DNA of 13,649 nucleotides from JAAYZK01 sp964535025 (GTDB taxonomy: Bacteria > Planctomycetota > Phycisphaerae > SM23-33 > FEN-1343), in contig CAZHRW010000290.1 of assembly GCA_964535025.1 (NCBI GenBank), positions 1 through 13,649 on the forward strand, written 5' to 3'. The notes below the pieces were generated by a model that worked only from the letters and a program-made list of their open reading frames with translations, ran no database searches and was not told the DNA's origin. The position numbers were made by a program, and so were the translations under genes. Below are positions 1-5,791 of this stretch, one piece after another (position 1 is the first letter of the stretch; each line of letters begins with the position of its first letter).

Positions 1-358
1 CGTCGGGATGGGTGATCTGGACGATGCTTCCGGCTCCCAGATACGTGTACGATGCGTAGGTGGCGGAGGCACCGTCGGTGATGCTCGCCACGCGGCCCAA
101 CGCCGCGCCGATCGGGTCGGTGCCGGCGTCGGGCATGTCATAGTGTACCTGACGACGGCCGCCGGGGCCAGAGGGATACTCGACGTAATCGAGGGTCACG
201 GCCACGGCCGCCCCGGTGCCCGAGCCGGTGTCGGTGAAGTGGTAATCGACGCGGGGGGATTCGCCGGGGGCTTCGGTGTCGACTTCGTCGTCGTGGGCCT
301 GCCAACTGGTGGTGACGGCGCCCCAGGTGTTGTAGGCGTAAGCGACTTCGTTGAGAAT
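1..358 (-). pseudogene. Rhs/YD-repeat family protein fragment, no start codon, runs off left edge
   Basis: Reading the minus strand from about 358 to the window edge gives an uninterrupted frame of about 119 codons. It begins ILNEVAYAYNTWG and continues through DYVEYPSGPGGRRQVHYDMP to ASYTYLGAGSIVQITHPD. The Y-x-Y, tyrosine/glycine-rich strands, the 'YPxGRxVHY' phrase and 'YTYLGAGxIV' are typical of the large Rhs/YD-repeat surface proteins of planctomycetes, here from their interior. The frame stays open upstream to a TGA at 428-430, but those residues (AASPRSATARGPPPRAVAAC) are low-complexity and contain no ATG, GTG or TTG start. The homologous part therefore begins abruptly just beside the hairpin at 374-410. 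I infer a 5'-truncated, displaced Rhs segment. A frameshift joining it to sequence further upstream is less likely, because the PEP-CTERM gene and its terminator lie there. What follows beyond the edge is unknown. Confidence 0.68.
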
Positions 359-373
359 CGGCGGCAGGCAGGC

Positions 374-410
374 GGCAACGGCGCGCGGCGGCGGTCCGCG
401 CGCCGTTGCC
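374..410. repeat. Perfect 15-bp inverted repeat, 7-nt loop
   Basis: The arm ggcaacggcgcgcgg at 374-388 is followed by a 7-nt loop (389-395) and its exact reverse complement at 396-410. It lies between the Rhs fragment and the terminator of the PEP-CTERM gene, within about 15 nt of the point where recognisable Rhs coding begins. There is no T-run on either side, so it is not a classical intrinsic terminator. It could be a REP-like hairpin or the scar of a rearrangement. Confidence 0.8.
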
Positions 411-513
411 GATCGCGGCGATGCAGCTCAAGCCCGGGGCCTCACGCCGGATGTTTTTCCAGAGGGCGGTGCAGGGCGGGCGAGTCGCGCGTGGAAGGAG
501 GCCGGCAAGAAAG

Positions 514-555
514 CAAGGCGTGCCGTGCCCGGGTGATCGGGCGCGGCACGCCTTG
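514..555 (-). terminator. Intrinsic terminator of the PEP-CTERM protein gene
   Basis: An 18-bp stem (arms 514-531 and 538-555) has one G-T wobble pair and a 6-nt loop. On the minus strand it is followed by gctttcttgcc, a short T-rich stretch. It begins 53 nt after the stop codon at 609-611 and in the right orientation for that gene. The long GC stem makes it a convincing terminator although the T tract is interrupted. Confidence 0.72.
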
Positions 556-608
556 GCGTGTAGGCTCGCGGTGCGGGTCGCTGGTTGGCAGCGCCCGGGA
601 GGTTGTCG

Positions 609-1223
609 TTAGCGGCGGCGGCGTGCCAGGGTGACGAGGCCGCCGAGCGTGAGCAGGCCGAAGGTGGCCGGCTCGGGGATGCCGAACGCGGCGATCTGGT
701 CGTCGGCGGCGGCGCCCGTGTCGTCAAGCTGGGCGAGCAGGTCGAAGGTGTCGACGCCGGCCATGCAGGGCAACGCATCCTGGCTGATGGCCACTTCGAG
801 GCCGCTGTCGACCACGGCGGTGAACTGGGCGGGTGCGAGCGGCGCGTTGTCGACGAGGCCGATCACGTCGTCGGCCGTCAGGATCACCGTCAGATCGTGC
901 AGCACCGTGCCGCCGGTGCCGAGGAAACGGCAGTCCAGCACCGTGGTGTAGAAGAAGCTGGTCGGGCCGCCCACCCGCGAGATGTCGGGATCGTTGACGG
1001 TCAGGGCGAGATAGTACAGATTGGCGGTGTCGTCGCCGGCCAGCATCAACTGATCGGCATCGAGGTGCTCGGCCAGGCCGGCCTCGTTGGCGGCGTCGTT
1101 AATGATGATTTCGTAGTCCGCCGGGTCCGGGTTGCCCGTGAGCGTCACGGGAGCCGCGACAGCCGATGAAACCAGGAACCCGACAACAATGAGAGCCGTG
1201 AACATCTTCGAGCAGCGAGCCAT
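609..1223 (-). CDS. Secreted PEP-CTERM sorting-domain protein
   Basis: This is a 204-residue exported protein of unknown specific function. Residues 1-24 form a signal peptide: a basic start MARCSK, a hydrophobic core, then a cleavage region near AVAA. The middle (about 25-180) is acidic and rich in short beta-prone strands, with no catalytic motif that I recognise. The end is a textbook PEP-CTERM signal: the PEP motif in IPEPATFGLL (from residue 182), a hydrophobic helix and a terminal ARRRR cluster. In this family the tail is recognised and processed by an exosortase in the cytoplasmic membrane, and the protein is released to or anchored at the cell surface. No exosortase gene is in this window, which is usual because the targets are scattered. 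An aggagg Shine-Dalgarno at 1229-1234, 5 nt from the ATG, fixes the start. It is a single-gene unit with its own promoter and terminator. Confidence 0.9.
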   Translation of the reverse strand: MARCSKMFTALIVVGFLVSSAVAAPVTLTGNPDPADYEIIINDAANEAGLAEHLDADQLMLAGDDTANLYYLALTVNDPDISRVGGPTSFFYTTVLDCRFLGTGGTVLHDLTVILTADDVIGLVDNAPLAPAQFTAVVDSGLEVAISQDALPCMAGVDTFDLLAQLDDTGAAADDQIAAFGIPEPATFGLLTLGGLVTLARRRR

Positions 1224-1266
1224 GATAACCTCCTGAGCTTAGACTCCAGTTTTGAGCCGATGAGCT

Positions 1267-1311
1267 CCACACGTCCGTAACTCCCTTACAGGCACCAACA
1301 CGTCCGTGTGG
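1267..1311. repeat. Direct and inverted repeats in the 5' leader of the PEP-CTERM gene
   Basis: The 10-mer acacgtccgt occurs at 1269-1278 and again at 1298-1307. In addition, ccacacg at 1267-1273 is the reverse complement of cgtgtgg at 1305-1311. All of this lies in the leader predicted for the minus-strand gene, between its promoter and its Shine-Dalgarno. It may be a regulator binding site or a leader hairpin; the sequence does not decide between these. Confidence 0.5.
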
Positions 1312-1326
1312 CCAAATGCTTACATG

Positions 1327-1354
1327 AGTATACCCGAGATCCCGAATCTGGCAA
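1327..1354 (-). promoter_or_regulatory. Sigma-70-like promoter of the PEP-CTERM gene
   Basis: On the minus strand TTGCCA (1349-1354) and TATACT (1327-1332) are separated by 16 nt. Transcription would start near 1320 and leave a leader of roughly 97 nt that contains the repeats at 1267-1311. Both hexamers match the consensus at five of six and at five of six positions respectively, and the area is AT-rich compared with its surroundings. Confidence 0.5.
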
Positions 1355-1430
1355 GAGGAAAATGCCGCTAAGTTGCATTTGGATCACTGATTGGAGCCGC
1401 CAAGCGTGAAGGGTGACCAACTTGACTCGT

Positions 1431-1453
1431 AAGCCATTATTATAAAATGGCTT
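1431..1453. repeat. 8-bp inverted repeat just after the SDR gene
   Basis: The arms aagccatt (1431-1438) and aatggctt (1446-1453) flank a 7-nt AT loop. It begins 3 nt after the SDR stop codon at 1457-1459 on the minus strand. It may serve as a weak terminator or transcript-end hairpin, but no T-run follows the second arm in that direction. Confidence 0.45.
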
Positions 1454-1456
1454 GTA

Positions 1457-2305
1457 TTACTCGCTGCGGCCCGATTCGCCGGTGGCGGCCACGGGATCTT
1501 CGGCCAGGGCGGCCAGGAGGTCGCGGCGGTAGCGGTCCATGAGGCGGTCGGTGAGGCGGGGGGCGACGGCAGCGAGGCGCGCGAGGAGCTTGCCGCCGGG
1601 GGTGAGGATGAGCTCGGGGCGGTAGCGGCCGGTGGTGCGGACGATGGCCCGGGCGACGGTCTCGGGCGGCTGGAAGCGGTAATAGCGGTGGCGGCGCATC
1701 CGCGACGAACGGCCGGCCATGGTCTCGGCGCCGAAGAACTCCGTGGCGGTCAGGGCCGGGCAGACGAGCGTAACCCACACGCCGTGGGGGCGCAGCTCGA
1801 CGCGGGCGGCGTCGGTCAGCCCGCCGACGGCGAACTTCGTCGCGCAGTATCCGCCGTGCAGCGGCGTGCCCCGCTTGCCGATGACCGACGAGACGTTGAA
1901 GATGTGCCCGCCGCCCTGGGCGACCATCACCGGCGCCACCGCCGCCAGGCCGTACCAGAGGCCGAAGAAGTTCACGTCGAACAGCCGCCGCAACGCCCCC
2001 TCGTCGAGCTGGGCGACGGGGCCGAACAGGCCGCCCCCGGCGTTGTTGACCAGCACGTCGATCCGGCCGAAGGCCTCGAGCGCCCGGTCGACCATGGCGC
2101 GGACTTGGTCGCGCTGGGCGACGTCGGTGACCGCCACGAGCGGCTCGCCGCCGGCGTCGCGGCAGCGGGCGGCGACGGCGTCAAGGCGCTTGGACCGCCG
2201 GGCGGCCAGGACGACGGCGTCGCCGCGCCGCCCATAGGCCAGCGCGGTCTGCTCGCCGATGCCCGACGACGCCCCCGTGACGATGACGATCCGTCGCTGT
2301 TTCAT
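1457..2305 (-). CDS. SDR family NAD(P)-dependent oxidoreductase
   Basis: This is a classical short-chain dehydrogenase/reductase of 282 residues, presumably a soluble cytoplasmic enzyme that oxidises or reduces an alcohol/carbonyl pair. The N-terminal Rossmann motif TGASSGIG is at residues 10-17, the NNAG motif at 87-90 and the structural Asn at 112. The catalytic residues are Ser140, Tyr153 and Lys157 (in YCATK). The family core ends near residue 250. The remaining basic, Arg-rich tail (about 225-282) is longer than in minimal SDRs and resembles SDRs that act on lipophilic substrates. The substrate cannot be read from sequence. The start is the ATG at 2303-2305; I see no Shine-Dalgarno before it. 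No neighbouring gene suggests a pathway, and 221 bp of repeat-bearing DNA separates it from the peptidase gene upstream. Confidence 0.92.
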   Translation of the reverse strand: MKQRRIVIVTGASSGIGEQTALAYGRRGDAVVLAARRSKRLDAVAARCRDAGGEPLVAVTDVAQRDQVRAMVDRALEAFGRIDVLVNNAGGGLFGPVAQLDEGALRRLFDVNFFGLWYGLAAVAPVMVAQGGGHIFNVSSVIGKRGTPLHGGYCATKFAVGGLTDAARVELRPHGVWVTLVCPALTATEFFGAETMAGRSSRMRRHRYYRFQPPETVARAIVRTTGRYRPELILTPGGKLLARLAAVAPRLTDRLMDRYRRDLLAALAEDPVAATGESGRSE

Positions 2306-2341
2306 GGTTTACTCGGCTCGAAGGTCAACCCCGGCCCGGGA

Positions 2342-2394
2342 AAATCCGAAATCCGAAGCACGAAATACGAAACAAAATCGAAACCGACAAGACG
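2342..2394. repeat. A-rich array with 7-nt period (consensus AAATNCG)
   Basis: AAATCCG (2342-2348), AAATCCG (2349-2355), AAGCACG (2356-2362) and AAATACG (2363-2369) follow each other without spacing. They then decay into AAACAAAATCG, AAACCG and ACAAGACG. The wider stretch to about 2440 is strongly A-rich on the plus strand and almost free of T, unlike the GC-rich surroundings. From memory, phrases of this kind are dispersed between genes in planctomycete genomes; I could not check this. It lies 37 nt upstream of the SDR start codon. Confidence 0.6.
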
Positions 2395-2469
2395 GCAGAA
2401 CAGCAAAAACAGACGACAAACGGCAAGACGAAAAGGCACCCCAGGGGACGCTCCGGACGTGTTGCCGTT

Positions 2470-2519
2470 AGCTGTTGTCGTTGCTGTACCTATAGCCTAT
2501 AGCCTAAAGCCTAGAGCCT
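2470..2519 (-). repeat. 50-bp heptad element, copy A
   Basis: Read on the minus strand, this has four consecutive 7-mers (AGGCTCT, AGGCTTT, AGGCTAT, AGGCTAT), then AGGTAC, two spacer bases and CAACGACAACAGCT. A second copy with exactly the same lengths is at 9656-9705. It lies 7 bp after the stop codon of the M48 peptidase gene. The precise correspondence of the two copies shows a dispersed intergenic element. Its role, whether transcript-end signal or mobile repeat, is unknown. Confidence 0.75.
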
Positions 2520-2526
2520 GCCGTTC

Positions 2527-3978
2527 TCACCATCGCGGCCACGTCAGCGCCGCGGCGACGACGGCGGCGGCGGCGAGGGCCCAGCCGAGGCGTTTGATGC
2601 GGTCGATCCGGCGGTCGAACTCGTCGCGGGTGTGGCCGGCGGTCACCCAGCGGGACAGGAAGGTGATCCGCGTGGCGATCGACCCGTGCCGCCAGTTGCG
2701 GCCGTGGGCGGGGATGCCGTTGAGGCGGGCGATGTTCTGCAGGGCCAGGATGAACCACGGCCCGCCGGTGGTCAGGTCGCCGTCGAGCGGCTCGTCGCCG
2801 GCATCCTCGGCGGCGGCGTCGAGGCCGGAGCACCACGCGCCGTAGACATCCGACTGCCGCTCGAACTGGCGGCTCAGCCAGCCGAACCCCAGGCCGATGC
2901 TCGCCACCACCAGGGCGATCATGGCGACGTTCTCGGCGATCAGCACCGCGGCTTCGGCGGCGCCGAGCGCCTCGGCGACGGCTCCGCCGGCGGTGACGAC
3001 GGCCATGTTGAACACCATCACTGCCAGGATGAACAGCAGGAAATACCCCATGTGGTGGTGTTTGACGTGCCCGGCCTCGTGGCCGAAGACGGCGACGACC
3101 TGGCGGTCGTCCATCTGCTCGAGCAGGGCGTCGCTGATAAGGATGTACCGCACCGCCCGATGGAGGCCCATGACGCCGGCGTTGACCAGCACCCCGCCGG
3201 TATCCCAGATGCGGATCTGCCGGTATCGCAGGCCGATCCGCCGGCACAGCCGCTCCAGCCGCCGCCGCAGCGGCCCATCCGGCAGCGGGCGGGTCCGCCA
3301 GACGCGGATCAGCAGCGACGGGCTCAATAGGAAGATCGCACCCACGGACACGGCCTTGGCCGTCACGGCCGTCGCCGTCACCGCCCCGGCCGGCAGCAAT
3401 GCCGGGGCGAGGCGGTCGATCAGTTCGTGGGCGAGCATGATCAGCCCGATGGGCACGGCGACGAAGAGGAAGTGGTGGCGGAGGTTGAACCCCACGTGCT
3501 CGCCCAGCGACCAGCCCGCGCGGACCGGCCGTCCGGTGAGCATGAGGTCCTGCTCGACCTGCCAGCGGACCATCCGGTCGAACCGGTAGCCGATCGTCCA
3601 GTATAGAAGGAGGGCGGCCAGGAAGAGGCCCAGGACGATGATTTCTTCAAACAGCGGCAGGAGCGGCAGATAGGGAATCTCGCCGAGCCGATCGGTCAGC
3701 CCCAGCGCCACCAGCGCCGTCGCACCGGTCACCAGCCACAGGTGGATGAGCATCTGCCGGCGGTGGTGGCGGTGGACCGTCGCGGTGAAGTGGCCCTCGG
3801 CCCGCAGGAGTCGTCGGACGCCGGCGGTGGTGATCCACGCGGTCAGCGCGGCGGTCACGGCCAGGTACGCCGCCGTCACCGTCGCCAGGAGCGGCCAGCC
3901 GGCGGCGGTCAGCCTCGGCGTTCCGGCCGGGCTGAGGCTGAGCACGACGGCAAAAACCATCAGGACAATCATCTGCAT
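2527..3978 (-). CDS. Integral-membrane M48 family zinc metallopeptidase
   Basis: This is a 483-residue membrane peptidase of the M48 (HtpX / CAAX protease-like) clan, expected in the cytoplasmic membrane with a cytoplasmic active site. The zinc motif is HEAGH, with His300, Glu301 (catalytic) and His304. The third ligand is very likely Glu373 in SRQFERQSD, the usual position about 70 residues later. The family's conserved (H)xSxxxR segment appears as HGSIATRITFL near 431-441, with Gly in place of the usual Pro. Hydrophobic segments are visible around 3-19, 27-52, 77-95, 107-130, 165-183, 205-223, 311-334, 345-366 and 464-480. There is a long N-terminal membrane region before the protease core (about 230-445). 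A promoter lies directly upstream and there is no strong Shine-Dalgarno. The substrate is unknown; the family acts in membrane protein quality control or prenyl-protein processing. Confidence 0.9.
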   Translation of the reverse strand: MQMIVLMVFAVVLSLSPAGTPRLTAAGWPLLATVTAAYLAVTAALTAWITTAGVRRLLRAEGHFTATVHRHHRRQMLIHLWLVTGATALVALGLTDRLGEIPYLPLLPLFEEIIVLGLFLAALLLYWTIGYRFDRMVRWQVEQDLMLTGRPVRAGWSLGEHVGFNLRHHFLFVAVPIGLIMLAHELIDRLAPALLPAGAVTATAVTAKAVSVGAIFLLSPSLLIRVWRTRPLPDGPLRRRLERLCRRIGLRYRQIRIWDTGGVLVNAGVMGLHRAVRYILISDALLEQMDDRQVVAVFGHEAGHVKHHHMGYFLLFILAVMVFNMAVVTAGGAVAEALGAAEAAVLIAENVAMIALVVASIGLGFGWLSRQFERQSDVYGAWCSGLDAAAEDAGDEPLDGDLTTGGPWFILALQNIARLNGIPAHGRNWRHGSIATRITFLSRWVTAGHTRDEFDRRIDRIKRLGWALAAAAVVAAALTWPRW

Positions 3979-3998
3979 GCGTTACGTTCCGGTGCTGA

Positions 3999-4027
3999 AT
4001 TCTAGTGGACCGTCGGGCGGCCGACAA
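3999..4027 (-). promoter_or_regulatory. Sigma-70-like promoter of the M48 peptidase gene
   Basis: On the minus strand TTGTCG (4022-4027) and TAGAAT (3999-4004) are exactly 17 nt apart. Transcription would start near 3992 and give a leader of about 14 nt before the ATG at 3976-3978. TAGAAT is also the -10 box proposed for tRNA-Leu. Confidence 0.55.
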
Positions 4028-4089
4028 CCGATGGACAGAACGACCCGGCAAGCCTACCATGGCGTGGCCAAAAATCCGCGGGCCGACCC

Positions 4090-4118
4090 TTGAAAATCGG
4101 CTCGACCCATGGGATAAC
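4090..4118 (+). promoter_or_regulatory. Promoter of tRNA-Met
   Basis: TTGAAA (4090-4095) and GATAAC (4113-4118) are separated by 17 nt. The predicted start near 4125 is about 8 nt before the mature tRNA 5' end. Position and spacing are what is expected for a bacterial tRNA promoter. Confidence 0.6.
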
Positions 4119-4132
4119 TTGCCCAGACTTGT

Positions 4133-4206
<74 letters not shown>

Positions 4207-4256
4207 GTGCCGGATGGAACCGCTCAGGCCCGCCATTGGGGTCTGCAGGCCGTAGG

Positions 4257-4287
4257 TTGTTTCCTAAGATAAGCTTCGGCGGATAAC
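4257..4287 (+). promoter_or_regulatory. Possible promoter of the small membrane protein gene
   Basis: TTGTTT (4257-4262) and GATAAC (4282-4287) are 19 nt apart, a rather long spacing. The -10 hexamer is identical to that of tRNA-Met. If used, transcription starts near 4294 and leaves about 43 nt before the ATG at 4337. Co-transcription with the tRNA is the alternative. Confidence 0.3.
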
Positions 4288-4336
4288 GCGCCCGTTGGAG
4301 TGCGTGTGCCGCCGGCGCAAGTAAAGGAGATCGGTT

Positions 4337-4450
4337 ATGCTGGCACCTGCCAATTGGTTTACCGAGTGGGGCCCGTTCCATTGGGTTCTGCTTGTGGTGT
4401 TGATCATCCTGATCGTTGTCTGGGTGCGGTACCGCAAGGGCCAGCAGTAG
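4337..4450 (+). CDS. 37-residue single-pass membrane protein
   Basis: A short ORF starts at the ATG at 4337-4339 and ends with TAG at 4448-4450. The N-terminal part MLAPANWFTEWGPFH is aromatic-rich. A continuous hydrophobic helix of about 14 residues (WVLLVVLIILIVVW, residues 16-29) follows. The tail VRYRKGQQ is basic and by the positive-inside rule would stay in the cytoplasm. A strong AAGGAG at 4324-4329, 7 nt from the ATG, is one of the best Shine-Dalgarno sequences in the window and is the main reason to call it a gene. It lies alone between tRNA-Met and holA. I do not recognise the family. By analogy with other one-helix small proteins it may modulate a larger membrane complex, but nothing here names a partner. 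Confidence 0.72.
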   Translation: MLAPANWFTEWGPFHWVLLVVLIILIVVWVRYRKGQQ

Positions 4451-4472
4451 TATCAGGTCCGAGTCGTTTCAG

Positions 4473-4488
4473 CATAAGGCACCTTATG
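4473..4488. repeat. 7-bp dyad after the small membrane protein gene
   Basis: The arms cataagg (4473-4479) and ccttatg (4482-4488) are separated by only 2 nt, 22 nt after the small gene's stop codon. It could be a short transcript-end hairpin (cataag/cttatg with a GCAC tetraloop) or a protein-binding palindrome. No T-run follows. Confidence 0.4.
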
Positions 4489-4661
4489 TCGGCCCTGCGC
4501 CCATGCCATGACAGGCGGCGCGCCGATGGCCGGCTGTGGTGTCTGCGCGTCGCGGGCCGCCGGCTGGCGCGGCCCCGCGTCGTTGCGGTGTCGTCGGGTT
4601 CGGCGCCGTCGCTCCGCGCGGGCGCGTGCTGGCCTGCCGCGGGGCCGCGGGCCGGAAAGGC

Positions 4662-4690
4662 TTTACAGGCTGTCCGGTTTGGGCCACAAT
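4662..4690 (+). promoter_or_regulatory. Promoter of holA, near-leaderless
   Basis: TTTACA (4662-4667) and CACAAT (4685-4690) are 17 nt apart. The predicted start at about 4697 is only 2-3 nt before the ATG at 4700, and no Shine-Dalgarno is present. This fits a leaderless or near-leaderless mRNA. Confidence 0.5.
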
Positions 4691-4699
4691 GTCCCCTCC

Positions 4700-5656
4700 A
4701 TGGCTGAGTCGTCACCCAAGTGTGTTTACGTCGTGTTCGGCAGTGATGCATTCCTGCGCGATGGGTATCGCCGGCAGGTCATCGAGCAGGTGTTGGGCGA
4801 CGCGGACCCGCAGTTGTGCATCAGCCGTTTCGAGGCCGACGCCGAGCTGGCCGACGTCCTGGACGACCTGCGGACGCTGCCGTTCCTGGCGCCCCGCCGT
4901 CTGGTGATCGTCGATGACGCCGACGAGTTCATCACGACCCACCGCAAGGCGTTGGAAACCTACCTCGATCACCCCGCCCCGACCGGCACGCTGCTGCTGT
5001 GCCCCAAGGGCTTCCAGACGAAGACGAACCTCGCCAAGCGGGTCGCCGCGATCGGCACGATCTTCGACTGCCGTCCGCCGGAGGCCATGCGGATCCCGCA
5101 GTGGATCGCCAAGCGGGCCGCCAAAGAGGGCAAGCAGATGGACCGGCGGGCCGTCGACCTGATGGCCCAGTGGCTCGGGACCGACCTGGCCCGCATCGAC
5201 AGCGAGATGACCAAGCTGGCGTTGTACGTGGGCGACCGGCCGACCGTGACGGCCGAGGACGTCAGCGCCGTTGTCGTCGCCACCGCGGAGATCTCGCCGT
5301 TTTCCCTGACCGATGCGATCACCGCCGGCGACGCCGCCGCGGGCCTGGCCGTCCTGGACAAGCTGCTGACGCGGCCGGGGGAGGAGTTCCGCATCCTGGG
5401 GATGATCGGCTGGCACCTGCGGCGGGTGCTCAAGGCCAAGCAGATGCTCCTGGCCGGCCGTCGCGAGGCGGAGGTGTTCAAGACGGTCCGCGTTTACGGT
5501 CGCGGGCAGCCGCCCATGCGCCGTATGCTTCAGCAGCGGTCGCTCGACCGGATCGGTCGCGATTTCCGCCAGTTGATCCGGACGGACCTGGCCATGAAGA
5601 CCGGTCGCGACCCCACCGCGGCGCTGCAGCGGCTGGTGGTGGCGTTGAGCCGGTAA
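4700..5656 (+). CDS. holA: DNA polymerase III subunit delta
   Basis: This is the clamp-loader delta subunit, which opens the beta sliding clamp within the DnaX complex at the replication fork. It has 318 residues, close to the usual 320-345. The N-terminus VYVVFGSDAFLRDGYRRQVI is the characteristic start of the family. The region to about 200 corresponds to the AAA+-like domains, which in delta lack a working ATP site; TLPFLAPRRLVIVDDAD (near 60-76) is a family hallmark. The C-terminal half (about 210-318) is helical and matches the collar domain, with EEFRILGMIGWHLRRVL and a final TGRDPTAALQRLVVALSR. I chose the ATG at 4700. The open frame extends further upstream, but those residues are Arg/Gly low-complexity and the promoter at 4662-4690 would then lie inside the gene. 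It is followed after 135 bp by an unrelated envelope protein gene. Confidence 0.9.
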   Translation: MAESSPKCVYVVFGSDAFLRDGYRRQVIEQVLGDADPQLCISRFEADAELADVLDDLRTLPFLAPRRLVIVDDADEFITTHRKALETYLDHPAPTGTLLLCPKGFQTKTNLAKRVAAIGTIFDCRPPEAMRIPQWIAKRAAKEGKQMDRRAVDLMAQWLGTDLARIDSEMTKLALYVGDRPTVTAEDVSAVVVATAEISPFSLTDAITAGDAAAGLAVLDKLLTRPGEEFRILGMIGWHLRRVLKAKQMLLAGRREAEVFKTVRVYGRGQPPMRRMLQQRSLDRIGRDFRQLIRTDLAMKTGRDPTAALQRLVVALSR

Positions 5657-5669
5657 GGCAAGTGGGTCC

Positions 5670-5702
5670 TTGACATAGCGTCGTGGATCGAGAAAGTGTA
5701 AT
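5670..5702 (+). promoter_or_regulatory. Possible promoter of the envelope protein gene
   Basis: A perfect TTGACA (5670-5675) and TGTAAT (5697-5702) lie just after the holA stop codon, but the spacer is 21 nt, longer than usual. Both hexamers are good, so either the spacing is tolerated or only one of them is real. Confidence 0.28.
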
Positions 5703-5791
5703 CGGTTTGCACCCGCGGGTCCGATAAGGACAGGTGACCGACACCCGCCGCGACGGAGTCGCCGGCGGACCACCAGCCAGGGATGGTGATC

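Noticed and set aside
8..634. Plus-strand frame of about 208 codons across the Rhs fragment and terminator
   Set aside because: Gly/Arg/Val-rich composition, no ribosome binding site, and it crosses the terminator of the PEP-CTERM gene. The minus-strand Rhs frame is the meaningful one.
1439..1447. Minus-strand TATAAT inside the dyad after the SDR gene as a promoter for the PEP-CTERM gene
   Set aside because: No -35 hexamer at suitable spacing. The TTGCCA/TATACT pair at 1327-1354 is closer and better.
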